64,000 nucleotides of DNA. Origin: Paratinospora sagittata. Lineage: Eukaryota > Streptophyta > Magnoliopsida > Ranunculales > Menispermaceae. Shown here one piece after another: positions 46,591 through 59,857 of this stretch. The notes under the pieces are model-generated. The model worked only from the letters and a program-made list of their open reading frames with translations. It made no database searches and was not told where the DNA came from. Position numbers and translations under genes: made by a program. Location of the stretch: assembly GCA_035771175.1 (NCBI GenBank), contig CM069589.1:27608201-27672200 (forward strand), read 5' to 3'. Numbering within the stretch: the stretch's first letter is position 1; every line of letters begins with the position of its first letter.

Positions 46591-46820
46591 AGCTTGCCTT
46601 TCACATCTCTTGGGTTTTTCGGCCGGTCTCCACCTCGACTCCTCTAACATGATTCTTGAGGTTAAGACTTGGTTTTCTAGGGTTTCTAATCCTTCAATTT
46701 AGGATTCTAAGTTCATTAATCTAAGGTTTCAATGAGTTCAAAGTCTTCAATTTCCTCAAAAATATTAGGAATATATGTTCAATAACTAGTCTTAATATTT
46801 TAACGGGATGTCACAACAAA

Positions 46821-48125
46821 CACTCTATAAAATCTTCTTCTTTTTTGTTTTACTTCTTTTGAATTTTTTTTTTCTTTTTACATTTTCTTCCAGATTTTCC
46901 TTTTCTTTTCTTCTATATTTTATCAACTATTAATAAAAAAGTTATTTGATTCAAGCGCAACACACATGCATGTTCGTTAGCTCAATTAAAATATAAAATT
47001 AAGAGGATAAACTAAGATTGTACAAACATATAAAAAAACTGTAGTTATACAAATTAAATTAAATTGACTTTACTTAAATGTAATTACTCATAAATGTAAT
47101 CCTTGGTATAAATATATATATATATGTGAAAGTTTTGGGAGTATACAATATTTTGTATGCAAGTAAAATAAAGTATTAATTTGTTTAAACATTTAATTAC
47201 ATATAAAAGTGCAATAGCATACTATAATGAAATTAAACTTATGCACTTAAAATATGGGTATATACACCAACAAAAATTTTCTTCGATTTTTAAATCCATT
47301 TAAAAATCAGGGCAGAACTTTTTATGCCTAGAAAATGAAGACCCGCTGCATGGCGACAAAACTGGTTAGTTGCCAAAACTTTCCATTTGGCTGCCAATGC
47401 TCTTCCTCAACTAAAATTGTGTTGTCGTCATCTCGCCGGCCATCAACGTTGTATTGAATCACAAAGGCGTTAAAGATAAAAAACCGGTCGATATACAAAC
47501 TTTCTGTGACATAAAAGTTACAACTACAGCGATCGATCATTTTTGCAACCGAATCGTCTTAGCGACCACATTATAATATCTCCATTTAAACTAATTTAAT
47601 ATTGTAACTATTTTATATATTGATTCTTGTGCTTTGATGATATATACATACTATTTTCAAATAAAAATTCTAGAAATATTATAAGGTGATATATTGGGCA
47701 ATAACTCATTCCTAATTAGCATTTTGCAGGAAATGATGAGCAGAATAGATAGCACAAGGCATGGGGGGCCCGTGTACATGATTTTATTTTACCCTTGGTC
47801 TCTTGCACTTGAGACCATTGGTTTTTAAACGTTTTGATATCATGTATTGCTTAATTGTATTCATACAACTCTATTCAAACTGATTTTTAAAAAGATTTTA
47901 GAACTTTTAAAACTTCCAGGGAAATCAAGGTGCGTGGGGAAAGGGGATAGACGGGATGACACATGCAAAATTCCTTAATTAAAAACCTTTGAACCATTAA
48001 AACAAAGTAGCAATATCTACAAAAAAAGTCTTTCTTACCAAACAATAATTAAGTTGTGTCTTACAACATAATGCCGCCCCCATCACGTATGATGGGGACC
48101 ATAGAACTTTAAAATATTTACTTAG
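46821..48125. other. Intergenic A+T-rich DNA downstream of the asparaginase gene
   Basis: This contains T-rich runs (46840-46920) and a TA microsatellite near 47107-47130. A 70-codon minus reading frame (47540-47328) has no recognisable product. No repeat boundary or RNA gene was recognised. Confidence 0.5.
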
Positions 48126-51100
48126 CTAGGTTTGGGCAGAAGGCCATATTCCAATCTCGGAATGCCCATCCTCCGTAGCACAAGCTCTAAACATACCAGT
48201 TGTGTTAAATGGCATGGTAACCTCTCCAGATGCAGAGACTGCAACCAAACCTGCAGTGCCTCTTGGAACACATTCTTCTATAACATATTCTGCGGCGTCC
48301 TTCAGAGAGAGACCTTTGTACTCCATAAGTGCTGCAACATCTCGAGCAACAGTACCACGGATGATGGATTCGCCTTTTCCTGTTGCGGAGACGGCACAAA
48401 ATTTATTGGCATATGTTCCAGCACCTATGATTGGTGTGTCTCCTATCCTTCCCAACATCTTGTTGACTAAGCCACCAGTGGAGGTTGCAGTTGCCAAATT
48501 CCCTAGGGTGTCAACAGCCACACATCCAACAGTACCAATTTGGCTATCATAATTAACAGTATGGGTCTCTTTTTTAGGGTCTTTTTGAATGGGTTGTGTG
48601 TAATCAATCTGCAACAAATAACTAGGACTTTTTGAGTACTTTCCTTCACACGAAAAACATGAAGTAACAATGCCTATTGTTTTCCAATATGCATTTGAGA
48701 GTTACGTACTATGATGGGTATTAAACTTGGACCAACATATAGAAGAACACAAAAGTAGAAGATTTGAACAAAAATTCCTTCTCGTGTACCGATGGTGAGA
48801 TCTTGAACTAAGGTTATGGTTTTATACACCAAACATATTGCAACTTCAGTAATTCGAAAAAGGTAGTGATGGAGTTCCATTATATATATTGAAGTACTTG
48901 CTATCTATTGAATTCAATTTCATTGTGCAATGCAATTATAAATTTTTTGCAATACAAGGATAATTCTATACACATAAATGCTTCCCCAGACCCCATAATG
49001 GCAAGAGCCTCATGCACTAATAAAAATGGAGTAATAAGCCATGACATGATGTAATATATGAAAGGAATATTGGCACGAGGTCCGTCCTAATATTTCACAC
49101 CACAAAAATCCCTTTTAAGATTAAGATGAGATCATTTCCTTATACTATCTTAATTCCTATGACTTCCATCTATAAAACATGTCCACCAAAAAATAACCTA
49201 ATCTTCTTGATGATCATCTCAAATCAAGCGATCACAGTGTAGTATTTTAACAAGTGATAAAACTGATGACAAAATTATCCAACTATTGGAACAATTCAAA
49301 AAGTTCCGTTAGAGAAGCTAATGATCACTGGCAAGTACGGAAAAGAAGTAAAATAAGGAAAAGAAAGTTGAGAAGCAAACCTGTACTCTGTTAGCTTCTT
49401 TTGCTTGTTTAAGCCTTTCAATATTCGCCTCAGTAATGAAATGACTGGCATCTATAGTTTCAACACCCTGAATGAATAAACAGGGTCATTGAAATGGAAA
49501 GTTAAACAAAGCAAGGATATTTTGAAATGTGAACTATAAAATTGGTGAATTAAAATAGTAGAAGCTGTGAGGAAACATATGAAACGAGTAGTCCAAAAGC
49601 ATTTTCGATGCATATAATACAAAAAGAATCTTAAACTAAAATATACGCAGCAAATTTTTCTGCCTCACTTTATACTTCTCGCTTATTGAACATTATAATA
49701 CAGGAATGGACAACCATGGACACTAACTATGACCTCTAAGAACCACTACTGATTAGCTAAATCAAGCATTTGGGCCAAAACTAACAAGCTCAACCAGACA
49801 TTTGGAGAAAACAATGTTAAGAAACACTTAAGCTAACAAAAAGAAATATTTCTGAAATTTATAATAGCACTAAAATATTTTTGCAAGGTCCAGTTAAGGA
49901 ATTTTTAGCTCAATGTCAAGAAGTACACAGATCAGTTGATAACGTGAATATAATTCAATGAATTGGAGCCTTAAAATGATTAGCAAATGGCATCATTTAT
50001 GGATTCATTCTATACAAGAACTTGTTCTTACTTTTTCCTTTGCAAATGCCTCTGCTCCATCAAATGCTAGATAAATGTGAGGAGTTTCCTCCATGACAAG
50101 GCGTGCAAGAGAAATGGCATTCACAACAGTGGATAAACCCGAAACAGCTCCGCACTTCTTTGTACTACCATCCATGATGCAAGCTTCCATCTCAATGGTG
50201 CCTTTTGCAGTTAAAACTGACCCAATACCCGCATTAAAATATGGGTTATTTTCTAGCTCTCGAACCTATCCCAAATAAGAATAAATTAAAAAAAGAAAAG
50301 AACAGAAAAAGGAAGACATAATGAAACTACATTTTCTTCTCTAAAAGAAACTATTTTATCAAGATTAACGAAGATGAATTTTAAACAGATAAAAAGCTAG
50401 AGCACCTAGTTCAACAAGTGTGTTTAAAACATTTAGCTGTGTTTTAGCCTTTGAAAACCTGTGGGGAAACTAGCACACTTGGTCTTTCCTAAATGAGATA
50501 ACATGGTATAAGAAACCAATAAAAGTTACAGCTACTTATCCAGTTATCCATTTAGAATGTTTTTATTTAAAACTAAAATCAAAAGCATTCAAATGAAGTG
50601 AACCTAGGAAAGGCCTAACATAAAATGTGTTCATCTACTTCTTACAACTATCAGAGAAAAAGTTATTACTACAAAGGAAAATGAATTAATCGGTAAGGAT
50701 GGTAGAAGCTAAAAAGTTACAACTCTAGAAACTTAACTAAAAAAACTTGAGGGGGTTTTGATAAACAAATCATGTATATATCATTTAAAAATTGCATCTA
50801 TTACCTATTTGTTTTATTCTATTGTATTACAATGATTAAAATATGTTTTGGCTTTCATTGATCACAGATGTAGATAAGAACACAACTAATGAATTATGCG
50901 CAAAAGCCATTACAATATTGGACGGCTGAAACAAACTTTTGAAACTAAATAATGCCCAACATTCTCATTGAATTCAACTTTTTCATTAATCTTGTCAAGG
51001 TGCTAAGGCAATGCTTAAGCAATAAGAAAATAATTATTAGTAGGTCCCCAAATAACTTAATAAATAAACCAAAAAATACGTAGACATTGGAAAAATGAAC

Positions 51101-51994
51101 ACTGATATCATACATAGATAAAAATTTAAGAATCAATAAGTGAATTAGCACTTAACATGAAACAAATTGATGACTCATTTTCACCCATTATTCTATAACC
51201 AACTCACTCACGCAATTTTTATTTTACAAAGGTAAACTATAGAAATGTATTGTCATTGCACCTGATCATGCTAATTATTAATGGTTTCAGACAAATTAAA
51301 GAAAAAAAAATTACACAACTTCAATCAAGGAAAAACAATTACAGAAAAAGACTTATTGCTGTTCGACAAATTAATGGTTTCAGTGGGTTTAAGAAAATTC
51401 CGGCAGTTTGCCAAACAACTAAGGGAGTTATTTTTGCGGACTTGTCAAAGAAATTGTACGAAGTAGGGCTTAACGCATGAGGAAGCCAAAAGTAATATGA
51501 AATCAAATCTACTACCATCATCTATGGTTGGGTCAATTGAAATAAAACAAGTTTACTCCAAGCATAAAGGATGGGCCAAACATGGTGATGATCATCATAA
51601 TTAGTCTCTTTAGTAATATTAAGGTCACCATAAAATTAAAAAACAAAAAACACAAATGCAAAATAATGAAGAAATGGGTCATTACAAATCAACAAATAAA
51701 GCTGAAAGATTCCAACAATAAACAAAAAACGTTGCTTAATTAAAGTAAAAGCTTGATCAAGAATTGTAAATCAGAAAAGCAAGACATGGGCCGGAGTGTA
51801 GGTGGTTATTATTATTATCTAGTAATAATTACCACTAATTCCACAACATCTAGGGGTGGGCGTTTGGCTTTAAGAGCTTCAACGCCTACTTGGAGACAGT
51901 GACGAAGGGCTTCTTCTCGCGGCAATCTTAGCTCTGGAGGCATTGAGTAAGGTATGTCCCCGGCGCCACCGTGTAGTGCTATCGCCCAACCCAT
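48126..51994 (-). CDS. ASPGA1: Isoaspartyl peptidase/L-asparaginase (plant type, Ntn hydrolase), 4 exons
   Basis: The enzyme hydrolyses L-asparagine to aspartate and ammonia and cleaves isoaspartyl dipeptides; the precursor self-cleaves before a catalytic Thr. Exons on the minus strand: 51994-51833 (54 codons, [13 protein letters not shown]), 50265-50032 (78 codons, with [20 protein letters not shown]), 49467-49381 (29 codons) and 48608-48126 (160 codons plus stop). All introns are phase 0 with GT...AG borders (1567, 564 and 772 bp). The 321-residue product has the usual family length. The [10 protein letters not shown] cleavage site puts Thr187 at the new N-terminus; [15 protein letters not shown] and [12 protein letters not shown] follow. 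All conserved blocks are intact, with no stops or frameshifts, so it is probably functional. Cytosolic location is inferred from the absence of an obvious signal peptide. Potassium dependence cannot be judged here. Confidence 0.95.
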
Positions 51995-52549
51995 TGTCTC
52001 CTCAATTCTCCGCCGTTACCACTCACCACCAACACCCACTCCTTAATCCGTATGGTTGGGTTTTTTCTCAGTTATTGAGAACAAGTTCCCACGCTTTGAT
52101 TCGCTTCGATCAACTTATAAACACAGTTCACAAGACCCACCCACTCACCTACCCAACACTCCTCGATTGGGAACAACCCCACGTTTTGATCTCGGTTACA
52201 TAAATATACAATTTGTTCCGTTTCCTAGGTCGACGACGACAACAGACAGATATAATGGTTCAATTATTGTAAAAAGCCCAAAAAAAAAAAAAAAAAAAAA
52301 ACGGAACTATCTGTGACGAGGTTTGGAGCAGTACTCCTCCTGAACTGATTAAACCCGTTTCACGTTGACTGGACTGCACGTGCTCGGCGCTTGGCGTTCA
52401 TCTATGCTGTTACAATGATAATACTCCCACCTTGATCGTAAAGTCTTTTTTGCTCTGTAAAAAAAAAACATCTTTAAAAAGTTTATTTTAAGTTTTTAGT
52501 TAATAAATTATTTTTATCTATATCTATACCTACGTTGGTTATCAGGGTG
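51995..52549. other. Upstream region of the asparaginase gene
   Basis: The first about 100 bp upstream of the start are C/T-rich on the + strand (purine-rich in the transcript). A minus-strand A/T motif (TATATTTATG, about 52207-52198) is a weak TATA candidate. A 22-base A run lies at 52269-52292. The end of this region and the start of the next LTR are not sharply resolved. Confidence 0.4.
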
Positions 52550-53713
52550 AGTCATATAACTGGTGATTCAATGACGTCTATGGTTAGTTTTCGATTTTAA
52601 TGATTACAAACAACATGAGTCTTTTATTGCTAATCACTTCAATCAAATGTTCTTAGCTTTATAGACCACCACAATTCAAGTATAAAGGTTGAAACAGGAA
52701 GACATTAAAGACTTTGAAGTTCAAGTCAAGGTCAAGTGCTTAAAAATCAAGTCAAGTGAAGACCATATTGCAAATCTTCTTTTATCTTTTAGATGATCTT
52801 TAGGTTGTAGGATCTTGCTCTTAGATTGCTTAGACTTTATGCATATCACATTTTCCAAATGAGCATAACTTTTAAATAATTTTGAAAAATGTTTTTCAAA
52901 GATCTCGATCATGATTTAATCTTCATCAAAGTTGATTTCAAGTGTTTTCAAATATTTGATTTGATGTTGAAAAGTGTTTGATTTGATTTAAACAAGTTTG
53001 TGCATTGAATTTTGAAAAAAAAAAAAGTCGAGTTTTGGTGTTAAGTGTTAGACTAGCGAGCTCCCATAGTTGGCAGCGTGCTCCTAGCGATGCCAGATCA
53101 CTTAAAGGTCTGTCACGGCCACCAATGTGCTCCCAACTGGAGCTGCACGTTGTTGTGTGCCCAAATTTTGTCTAGTCTCTGGGCTGTATCAGACAAGCGC
53201 GCTCCTTAAAGGAGAAGCGCACTCTTCTGAGACTAAAACAAAACGTATCTCTCAATCTGCTGCCAGAAGCGTTCTCCTCAATGGAGAAGCGCGTTGCTTT
53301 TTGGAGGCTGAGAAATGTTCTTCTTGTACCAGCACGCTCTTAACTGGAGCAATGCACTATTGACTGGGTGTCAAGAAGACTGTCTTTTTTGTGCTACGAA
53401 AATGACGTTTGGCACAAGCTTTCCTTTTTGATAAATGGTACTTTTGAACAGATTCTCACACAGGTTTTTGCCACATCTATTTTATATAAAAACTAAGTGT
53501 TGTTCTTCACAACATAAGCACCTACGAACTATTTGCAAGTTTGGTTGTTTTTAAAGTTTTCTAAGTGCTCCAACTTGATTTTTTGAATTTTAACTTTGGA
53601 TTGAACAAGCTTAAACTTCATTTTTCAAATCAACCAAATTACATTGTTAAAGAAAACCTCATTCTTGTTCTTGCACTTCATACTTCATCTTTGTTTGAGC
53701 TTCTTGAGTAAGG
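52550..53713 (+). mobile_element. Left part of a + strand LTR, interrupted by E2
   Basis: This resembles, in + sense, the upstream half of the 32699-34960 LTR (e.g. 'ATGATTACAAACAACATGAG' near 52598). A cluster of G+C half-sites follows (53055-53345; e.g. GCGCGCTCC...GGAGAAGCGC at 53199-53220 and GCGTTCTCC...GGAGAAGCGC at 53270-53292). A TATA box (TATATAAAAA, 53484-53493) and an A/T-rich transcribed part come next, up to taagg (53709-53713), the left target copy of E2. The left boundary is approximate and the right half lies beyond the window. Confidence 0.5.
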
Positions 53714-55610
53714 TGTTGGCCTAGGTTTGTCTAAGAGGGGGGTGAATTGGACACTTAGATAAGTTAAAGCATAAGCAAACTCAAGTACAATGGCCAAAAT
53801 AAAATGTAAAAATAGACAAGATAAAACAACACAATCAATCTAGAGTGGTTCGGCTAGACGCCTACGTCCACTACCCAACCTCCTCAGTCATGATTTATAA
53901 CCTCTTCACTAAGGAACTCTCTTACATATGAGAACCAAACCTTTACAACTTTCTCAATTTCGTAAGCTTGAGAACAACCTTTACAATCTCAACTTCATGG
54001 GCTTAAGATCAACCTACACTCTCGACTTACAGGTTAGAGAACTACCTATCTCAACTTCATGGGTCTGACACTAACCTATTTCGACTTACAGGCTTGAAAC
54101 TACCTATCTCAACTTCACGGGTGTGAGACTGACCTATTTCAACTTACAGGCTTGAAACTACCTTCCTCAACTTCACGGGCTTCAAGGAAACCTATTGTAG
54201 ATACAAGTAATGATGTTAGTAGTTTAATAACTACTGTTACAGCTTTTGATACAACAAATATATGAATTTAAGTACATTTGTATCCTATAACACAATCACT
54301 AAATTTACCTTTCAGCAATAAATGATATGAAATGAAGTGTGCTGAAAAACTTTTGAGTTGAAGCAGTAATCTTCAAATAGATTTTCAAAAGAGTAATTGA
54401 GAATAAGCACGATATGAAAATCCTTTGAATGAATGAAGTTTCAAACTCTTTGAAACAATAAAACAGTTAAACAGTTAAACACTTGAGACAATTTAATTTT
54501 TGTTGAAAAATCAACTAACTTGCAACAAGTTTTGAATCAAATTTTTGTGTCTCTGTATGTTCTTCTTGGTTTTTGTAGATACATGTATTTTTAGACTTCC
54601 AAAGAATAAAGTTAATGAGCATTTGGTTTGAAATTCAAATTTTGAACGTTTGCTCATGACGACTTTAATTTTTCATAAAAATGGTAAGTTTAGATAAATA
54701 AGAAAACTTTGGTTTGATTCAGCATACATGAAGAAGGAAATCTTGAGAAATGCAATTCATGTATCTGAAAAAGTTAAAAGTCAGCAACTGACCAAGTCAG
54801 TTCATTTTCAGGTTCTTTGGCAGAAGTGTGTCAGCGTCCTGGAACACACTGTCAAAGGCTTTAGGTTTTGGTTGACTAAATTTAATGTGCGTACTCATGG
54901 CGCGTTAGCGTTCTGAAGCTCATTTAAATGTTTTAAGCCAAAATGCAAAGAGGGTGCTAATTGAATGATAATATCTTGTCATTTTTAGAAATAATTTTAA
55001 ACACATAGGTCTTGCGAGGGCGCTAATGGCAACGTTAGCGTCCTGACTGAAAAACAAAGGTTTTGTGAGGGTACTATTGAAACATAAGAGACCTAACATA
55101 TTTTAAAAAATTTAAAATATACAGAACACGTTGAGTCCTAACTTAATCGTTGGGCTAATACTCGAGGGTGCTACTAGATAGTAAGCGTCATGACTAAAAT
55201 ATTATTTAGCACCCCCCATCAACGTCCGCCCGATAAGTTAACGTCCTAATAAACATTTGAAAACTATTTTTCTAAATTAAAATATTCGATCAAAAGAAAA
55301 CAAGAAACCAACACATTTCAATCAAATCAAGCATTAAAATTTTAAAGCCACGATTAAACTTATTTGAAAAACAAATTGCAAACATGCAAACATGCATGAA
55401 TTGTTGAAGATTTGAGAGTTTTTGTTTTTACATTCTAGACACTCGTGATCCTCTTCAGCTTTGATCTTGACGACTTAAAGCGCATTATTTCAGTCATGAT
55501 TTTGATCTTGATTCTGATATAACTGAAATACTTAACAAGATCGTTAGATACATAAATGAGTAGTTTGGAATCATCAAAACATTTACATCATGGGGTTCCT
55601 TGAAATAACA
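53714..55610 (-). mobile_element. E2 3' LTR
   Basis: On the minus strand it starts TGTTATTTC and ends GGCCAACA (53714). It contains, in sense order, a region collinear with the E1 LTR start (GGAACCCCATGATG), half-sites of the AGGACGCT type (55250-54820), a weak TATA-like TCTAAAAATAC (54600), 'TCTCAACTTCACGGGT' quasi-repeats (54190-53930) and the terminal hairpin (53728-53755). Confidence 0.78.
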
Positions 55611-55917
55611 ATCTCCCCTTTTTTTATGATTTCAAACACTTAGATATATTTTGGCTAAGTGATATAAAAGGTAAGAAATACAAATCACATTAGCATGGTA
55701 TATTATGGTTAGCATACACTTAAATTAAATAAACATTTAAATCTCAGTGCAAACACAATAATCATATCAAATCACATATTGCAAAACATGATCAAATTGA
55801 CATATCAATTCACATCAAAGCACAAATTTCTTCTTCTCCCCCTGTTTCTTGTACTAACTTAGACAAATACAATCCAAGTTTCTCTTCCCCTTTTCTAAAA
55901 ACATTAAAAAAAAAGAC
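55611..55917 (-). other. E2 polypurine tract and 3' untranslated region
   Basis: The minus-strand tract (AAAAAAAGGGGAGAT) abuts the LTR at 55610/55611. The rest is A/T-rich with no gene. Confidence 0.65.
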
Positions 55918-57315
55918 TTAGTCAGCATTGGGGCCTTTGCCCTTGCTTTTCTTCTTAGTAGTCGTCTTCTTCGTGGAGCCACTGGAGCTTGCTTGTTTCT
56001 CTTTGGCATGACCTGCCTTTCTGACATCTCTGATAAATCGGTCAAGGGCATCCTTGTAGATAGAGGAATTGAATGGATTCAAAGGAGGTGGAGGTGGCTT
56101 GAAGCCTTCTGCACTCCTTGCAGCAAGACCCTAAACAAAATCTTGAGATAACTGATGACCTTCAAATTCAGGTCTGATTGGGTTCTTCTGGTGTGGACTA
56201 GGAAATCTTTATGCAAGAGGTTCAATGATAGGAGGGCTAACTTCGCTGGATACCTTGTGGAGAGGATCTTCATTTGATTCCTCTTCATCTTCCACTTCAA
56301 GAATTCATTGAAGTATGTCAAACTCCCTTGGCCCTTGAGGTCTGGTAAAAGCTTATGCTCTGGGGGCAGGAGGGACTTCAACTCTTTTCTTTCTTAGAAG
56401 GTGAAATAACATTCTGAGTCTCTTCATACTCATGGAAATGTACCACACTGTGGAGTGCAGTCTGTTGTTCATTGCCTTGAAGAGATCCTCAAAATATCTT
56501 ACTACACCTTCAATCCTGACAGCTGTAGTCAGGACATTGTAGGAGAAATCCATTGTGGTGGAGGCAAGGAATGCATCTTGTTCTCAATAGTTTCCATCTT
56601 CTTAAATGCTTGGGTGGTCATGGAGAGAATTTTATCCAACTTGTTCTCATCTGAGGAGACTTGCTTGCTTAGCTTCAACTGTGTTCTTCAAATCTGAGAT
56701 AGCATCCAACACATGTTGAAGGTAAACAAAGTTTGATGAGCTGTGGGTTTCCAAGACTGCATTCAATATAGCCTGCAGAGCATCGAAACTTGACGTATTC
56801 CTTGAAGATTTGGTTATTTTTCCTCTTAAGCTATGAATTTCCTTAGAAATTTGCCTCAAAGCCTCTGCGTTAGATTTTTCTAGAGCAGAGCTAGGTGGCC
56901 TCATCTATTATGCAACTTGTGTTTGCTGGTCTGGATGAATCTGGAGTGAAACTTGTTGTGCCCTATCTTGTTGTAACGACCCACATTCACACATGACGTC
57001 ATGGTGATGTAGATTGTCCAACTCTAGATGCTTGTGTAGGTATTTGATGTGTATTACACTTGTATTTTGATCATATATATAATGTATAAATTTTATTTAT
57101 TACTTAGATGATGATGTGTATAATGTATACTATTTTAAAGAATTATCATTATTAATATTGTCATTTTTTTGTGTTAATGACATTAATAGTGATAAAAATA
57201 CACATCACTAAAAGGAATATATTAATAGTGGCATATTAACATATTAATACTAATGTGTGTGTTGCTAATAATATAAGGACGATAATTAGAATTTGATATT
57301 TAAATGTGTGGTTGT

Positions 57316-59857
57316 TGTTGGATATACCCAAAAGGGGGGGTGATTTGGGTATAATGGTCAAATATGAAGCTTTTCAACATGTTAGTGAAATACTTGATTA
57401 CAAGGAAGATGGATGAACAATCTTAACATGATACTATGAAGAAAAGGTAGGAAACAGGGGACAACAGATTTATAGTGGTTCGGCACGCCTACATCCACTA
57501 CCTAATCTCCCGATTAGGATTTTCTTATCCACTAACTAATTCTCTTATAGGTGAGAACCAAATCGTTACACATGCCCTTTTACAGGTTCAAGACAAACCT
57601 ATATTTTTGCGGGCTAAGGATGAACCGATAGATCCTACTTCAAGGTGGAGGATAAACCTTCTTAAGATTCCAACCTTGGAATCATCAAGTGAACTAAATT
57701 CACTAGACTTGGTTGTTTCAGTTTCAATCCTGAAACACACAAACTTATGATTACAGAATAATAATGATGGTTCTAACTGAGTAGAACACTTACAATTCAG
57801 CTCATTCATAGCATTACAAAGATATGTAAAATTAAGCACATAATGCTGAGAGGAGTACACTTAAAATCCTTTTACCTTTCAATGTTTCAGTATTGCTCAA
57901 GTGTAGTTTCGAAAAACTTGTATAATATTTCTTGAAAAAAGATTGTGAGATGCATCTTTAGAAACTCTTTAACTTGATCAAACAATGAATTTGAAATCAA
58001 AAGGGAAACAAATGTAAAGCGTTTACAAATCCAGAAGGTTTTGCCAATGGATGGAAAGTTTTGATGATCAGGAAAACTTCTAGTTTGATACTCAACAGTT
58101 TGTATAACTATTGTTATAGCTTGATACAGTTTTCAGGATGTGAAATAGGGTATAACTGTATCCTATGAACCTTCTCTCAAATTCCTTAATCAGCAAGATT
58201 GATGAGATTAAAACAGGACTGAGAATTAGAGTGGAAAACAGTTTTGTATTATTCAAATAGACTTTCAAAGAAATATAGATATTAAGCTCAGAGCGAAAAT
58301 CTTTTGAATAAGTAAAGTTTCAAAGAACACACTTTGAAAAACTAGAACAGTTTAAACTTTTGAGGATAAGATTGAAAATTCGACTAACGTTCAAAAGTAT
58401 TGGCTCAATATAATTATCGGCGGTTTGTTTTGAATCTAAGTACTAGAGTTTATAGACTTAGTATAATAGAACTGTTGGTTGTTTGAATTTGAAATTAAAA
58501 GTGAACGTTTACTCACAACAGCTAGAATCTTTCATGAAAATGGAAACTGCAATTTTCGCGAACATTCTGGTTTTTCTCAGATTGCATGAATAAGGAATGT
58601 TTCAAGAAACGTGATGCATGCATTAGAGAAAATCTCTAACATATCTGAAAAAGGTTCTATGCATAGAACAACTCTGAAAAGTGATTTGAAGAAGTGTAAG
58701 TATCAGAATCGTGACAGTGTTGAATTAGCGTCCTGGCGCATAATATCAGCTTTGTCGTTTTGTTCCTTTGAGGGCACTCATGAACCATAAGCGTTCTGCT
58801 AAACTGTGAAGTGAGGGCGCTACTTAATTGTTAGCGTCATAACTTACTTTGATGATTAAAACGACTAAACTTTGTGAGGGCGCTAATCCACAATTAGTGT
58901 CCTGCTTACATTTAAAGTTAAGAGGGCGCTACTACCAAATAAGCGTCCTAGAACAAAACATTTAAAATCAACTGAAAAACATAAGGGCTTTACTTAACCA
59001 CGTAAGCGTCCTGATGTTAAAAACTCGTAAAAGTAATGAGTACGTTGAAGGACGATCAGCGTCCTGAAAGTTATTAAGTTAATCTTTTAAATGAGGGCGC
59101 TCCTATTCAAGTAGCGTCCTGATAGTTTTCCAACTTATAACTATCAGCGTCCTTAAAGATTAAAACATTAAAATCTCAAAAATCTTTCAACGAGCTGATA
59201 CTAAGTCAACGTCCTGACAAGTTCACAAGTTGACTTAAATGAGGCTGCTACAGATGAGGTAAGCATCCTAGTAAATAAGTGCATTTCAACTTTGAACATT
59301 ATTAATGTCCTGACTTATCAAGTCCAGGAGGACCTGATAAGACGTATTAGTGTCCTAATAGAAACTTAACAACAGTTTTTGATTTTTCATTAAAGCTTGA
59401 TCAATACGATTAAAATCTCAATATTTTTGGATCAAATCAAACATTTTAAAATGATTGAGAAATTAAAATATATCGATCAAAACATGCAAGAAATGTTTGC
59501 GTGATTTATAAAGATGTGTGCAAGTGATTTGTGCGTGATTTTGGAAAACGTTTGAGCAATAAAGAATAAAGAAAGATACCTTACATTCTTTATGTGTTCT
59601 TCTCATAATTTTTAAATCCAACTCTTCTTTACGAGATCTTCATTAGTATCTTCGCACTTGAGTTGAGCGTCATGATCATTGATCGCATGATGTGATCATG
59701 AAGTCCTTGATCGAATTGTTCTTCTGCTTTTTGGTTTCTTGAGGTGCTGAAATATATGCTTGACTGAAACATTAGCACCAAGTAATATAATGTTTATTGG
59801 TTGTAAGCATCAAAACCTTTATGGAGCAAGCTAACTAATGAACCACTTAGGCCAACA
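57316..59857 (-). mobile_element. E3-type solo LTR nested in a solo LTR (TSD gttgt)
   Basis: The 2542-bp unit runs from TGTTGGATATACCC to GGCCAACA on the + strand, flanked by gttgt at 57311-57315 and 59858-59862. It is collinear with the E3 LTRs on the same strand: terminal hairpin with a perfect 10-bp stem (57323-57332 with 57344-57353), quasi-repeats (57480-57650), a minus TATA-like CTATAAAC (about 58457) and the hairpin half-site array (58720-59370). Confidence 0.88.
58720..59370 (-). repeat. U3 hairpin half-site array, solo LTR in E2
   Basis: This is the third collinear copy of the array, e.g. GGCGCTA and TAGCGTC around a 9-base loop near 58816-58838. Spacing and order follow the E3 LTRs. 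Confidence 0.72.

Larger units (their letters stand above)
35011..46815 (-). mobile_element. Solo LTR split by chromovirus Gy2 (TSD acaaa)
   Basis: The unit consists of 35011-35785 and 46394-46815 (about 1.2 kb without Gy2). The right end GATGTCACA is followed by acaaa (46816-46820), matching acaaa at 35006-35010. The left end starts TC rather than TG. In minus sense it starts TGTGACATCCCG, has a hairpin-rich upstream part (46590-46394) and a TATA box (CTATAAATAGG, about 35777-35767), just downstream of the Gy2 insertion point. It holds no gene. Confidence 0.6.

Noticed and set aside
47328..47540. 70-codon minus reading frame in the intergenic region
   Set aside because: No recognisable motif, no start context or neighbouring exon with consistent splice sites.
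48132..48552. + strand reading frames opposite the last asparaginase exon
   Set aside because: They are antisense shadows of a well-supported coding exon.
51250..51480. Short + strand reading frames inside intron 1 of the asparaginase gene
   Set aside because: They are on the opposite strand to the gene, have no recognisable motif and lie within a GT-AG intron.
52269..52292. A-run as the tail of a SINE or processed gene
   Set aside because: No target duplication or pol III boxes were found upstream; a plain homopolymer is sufficient.
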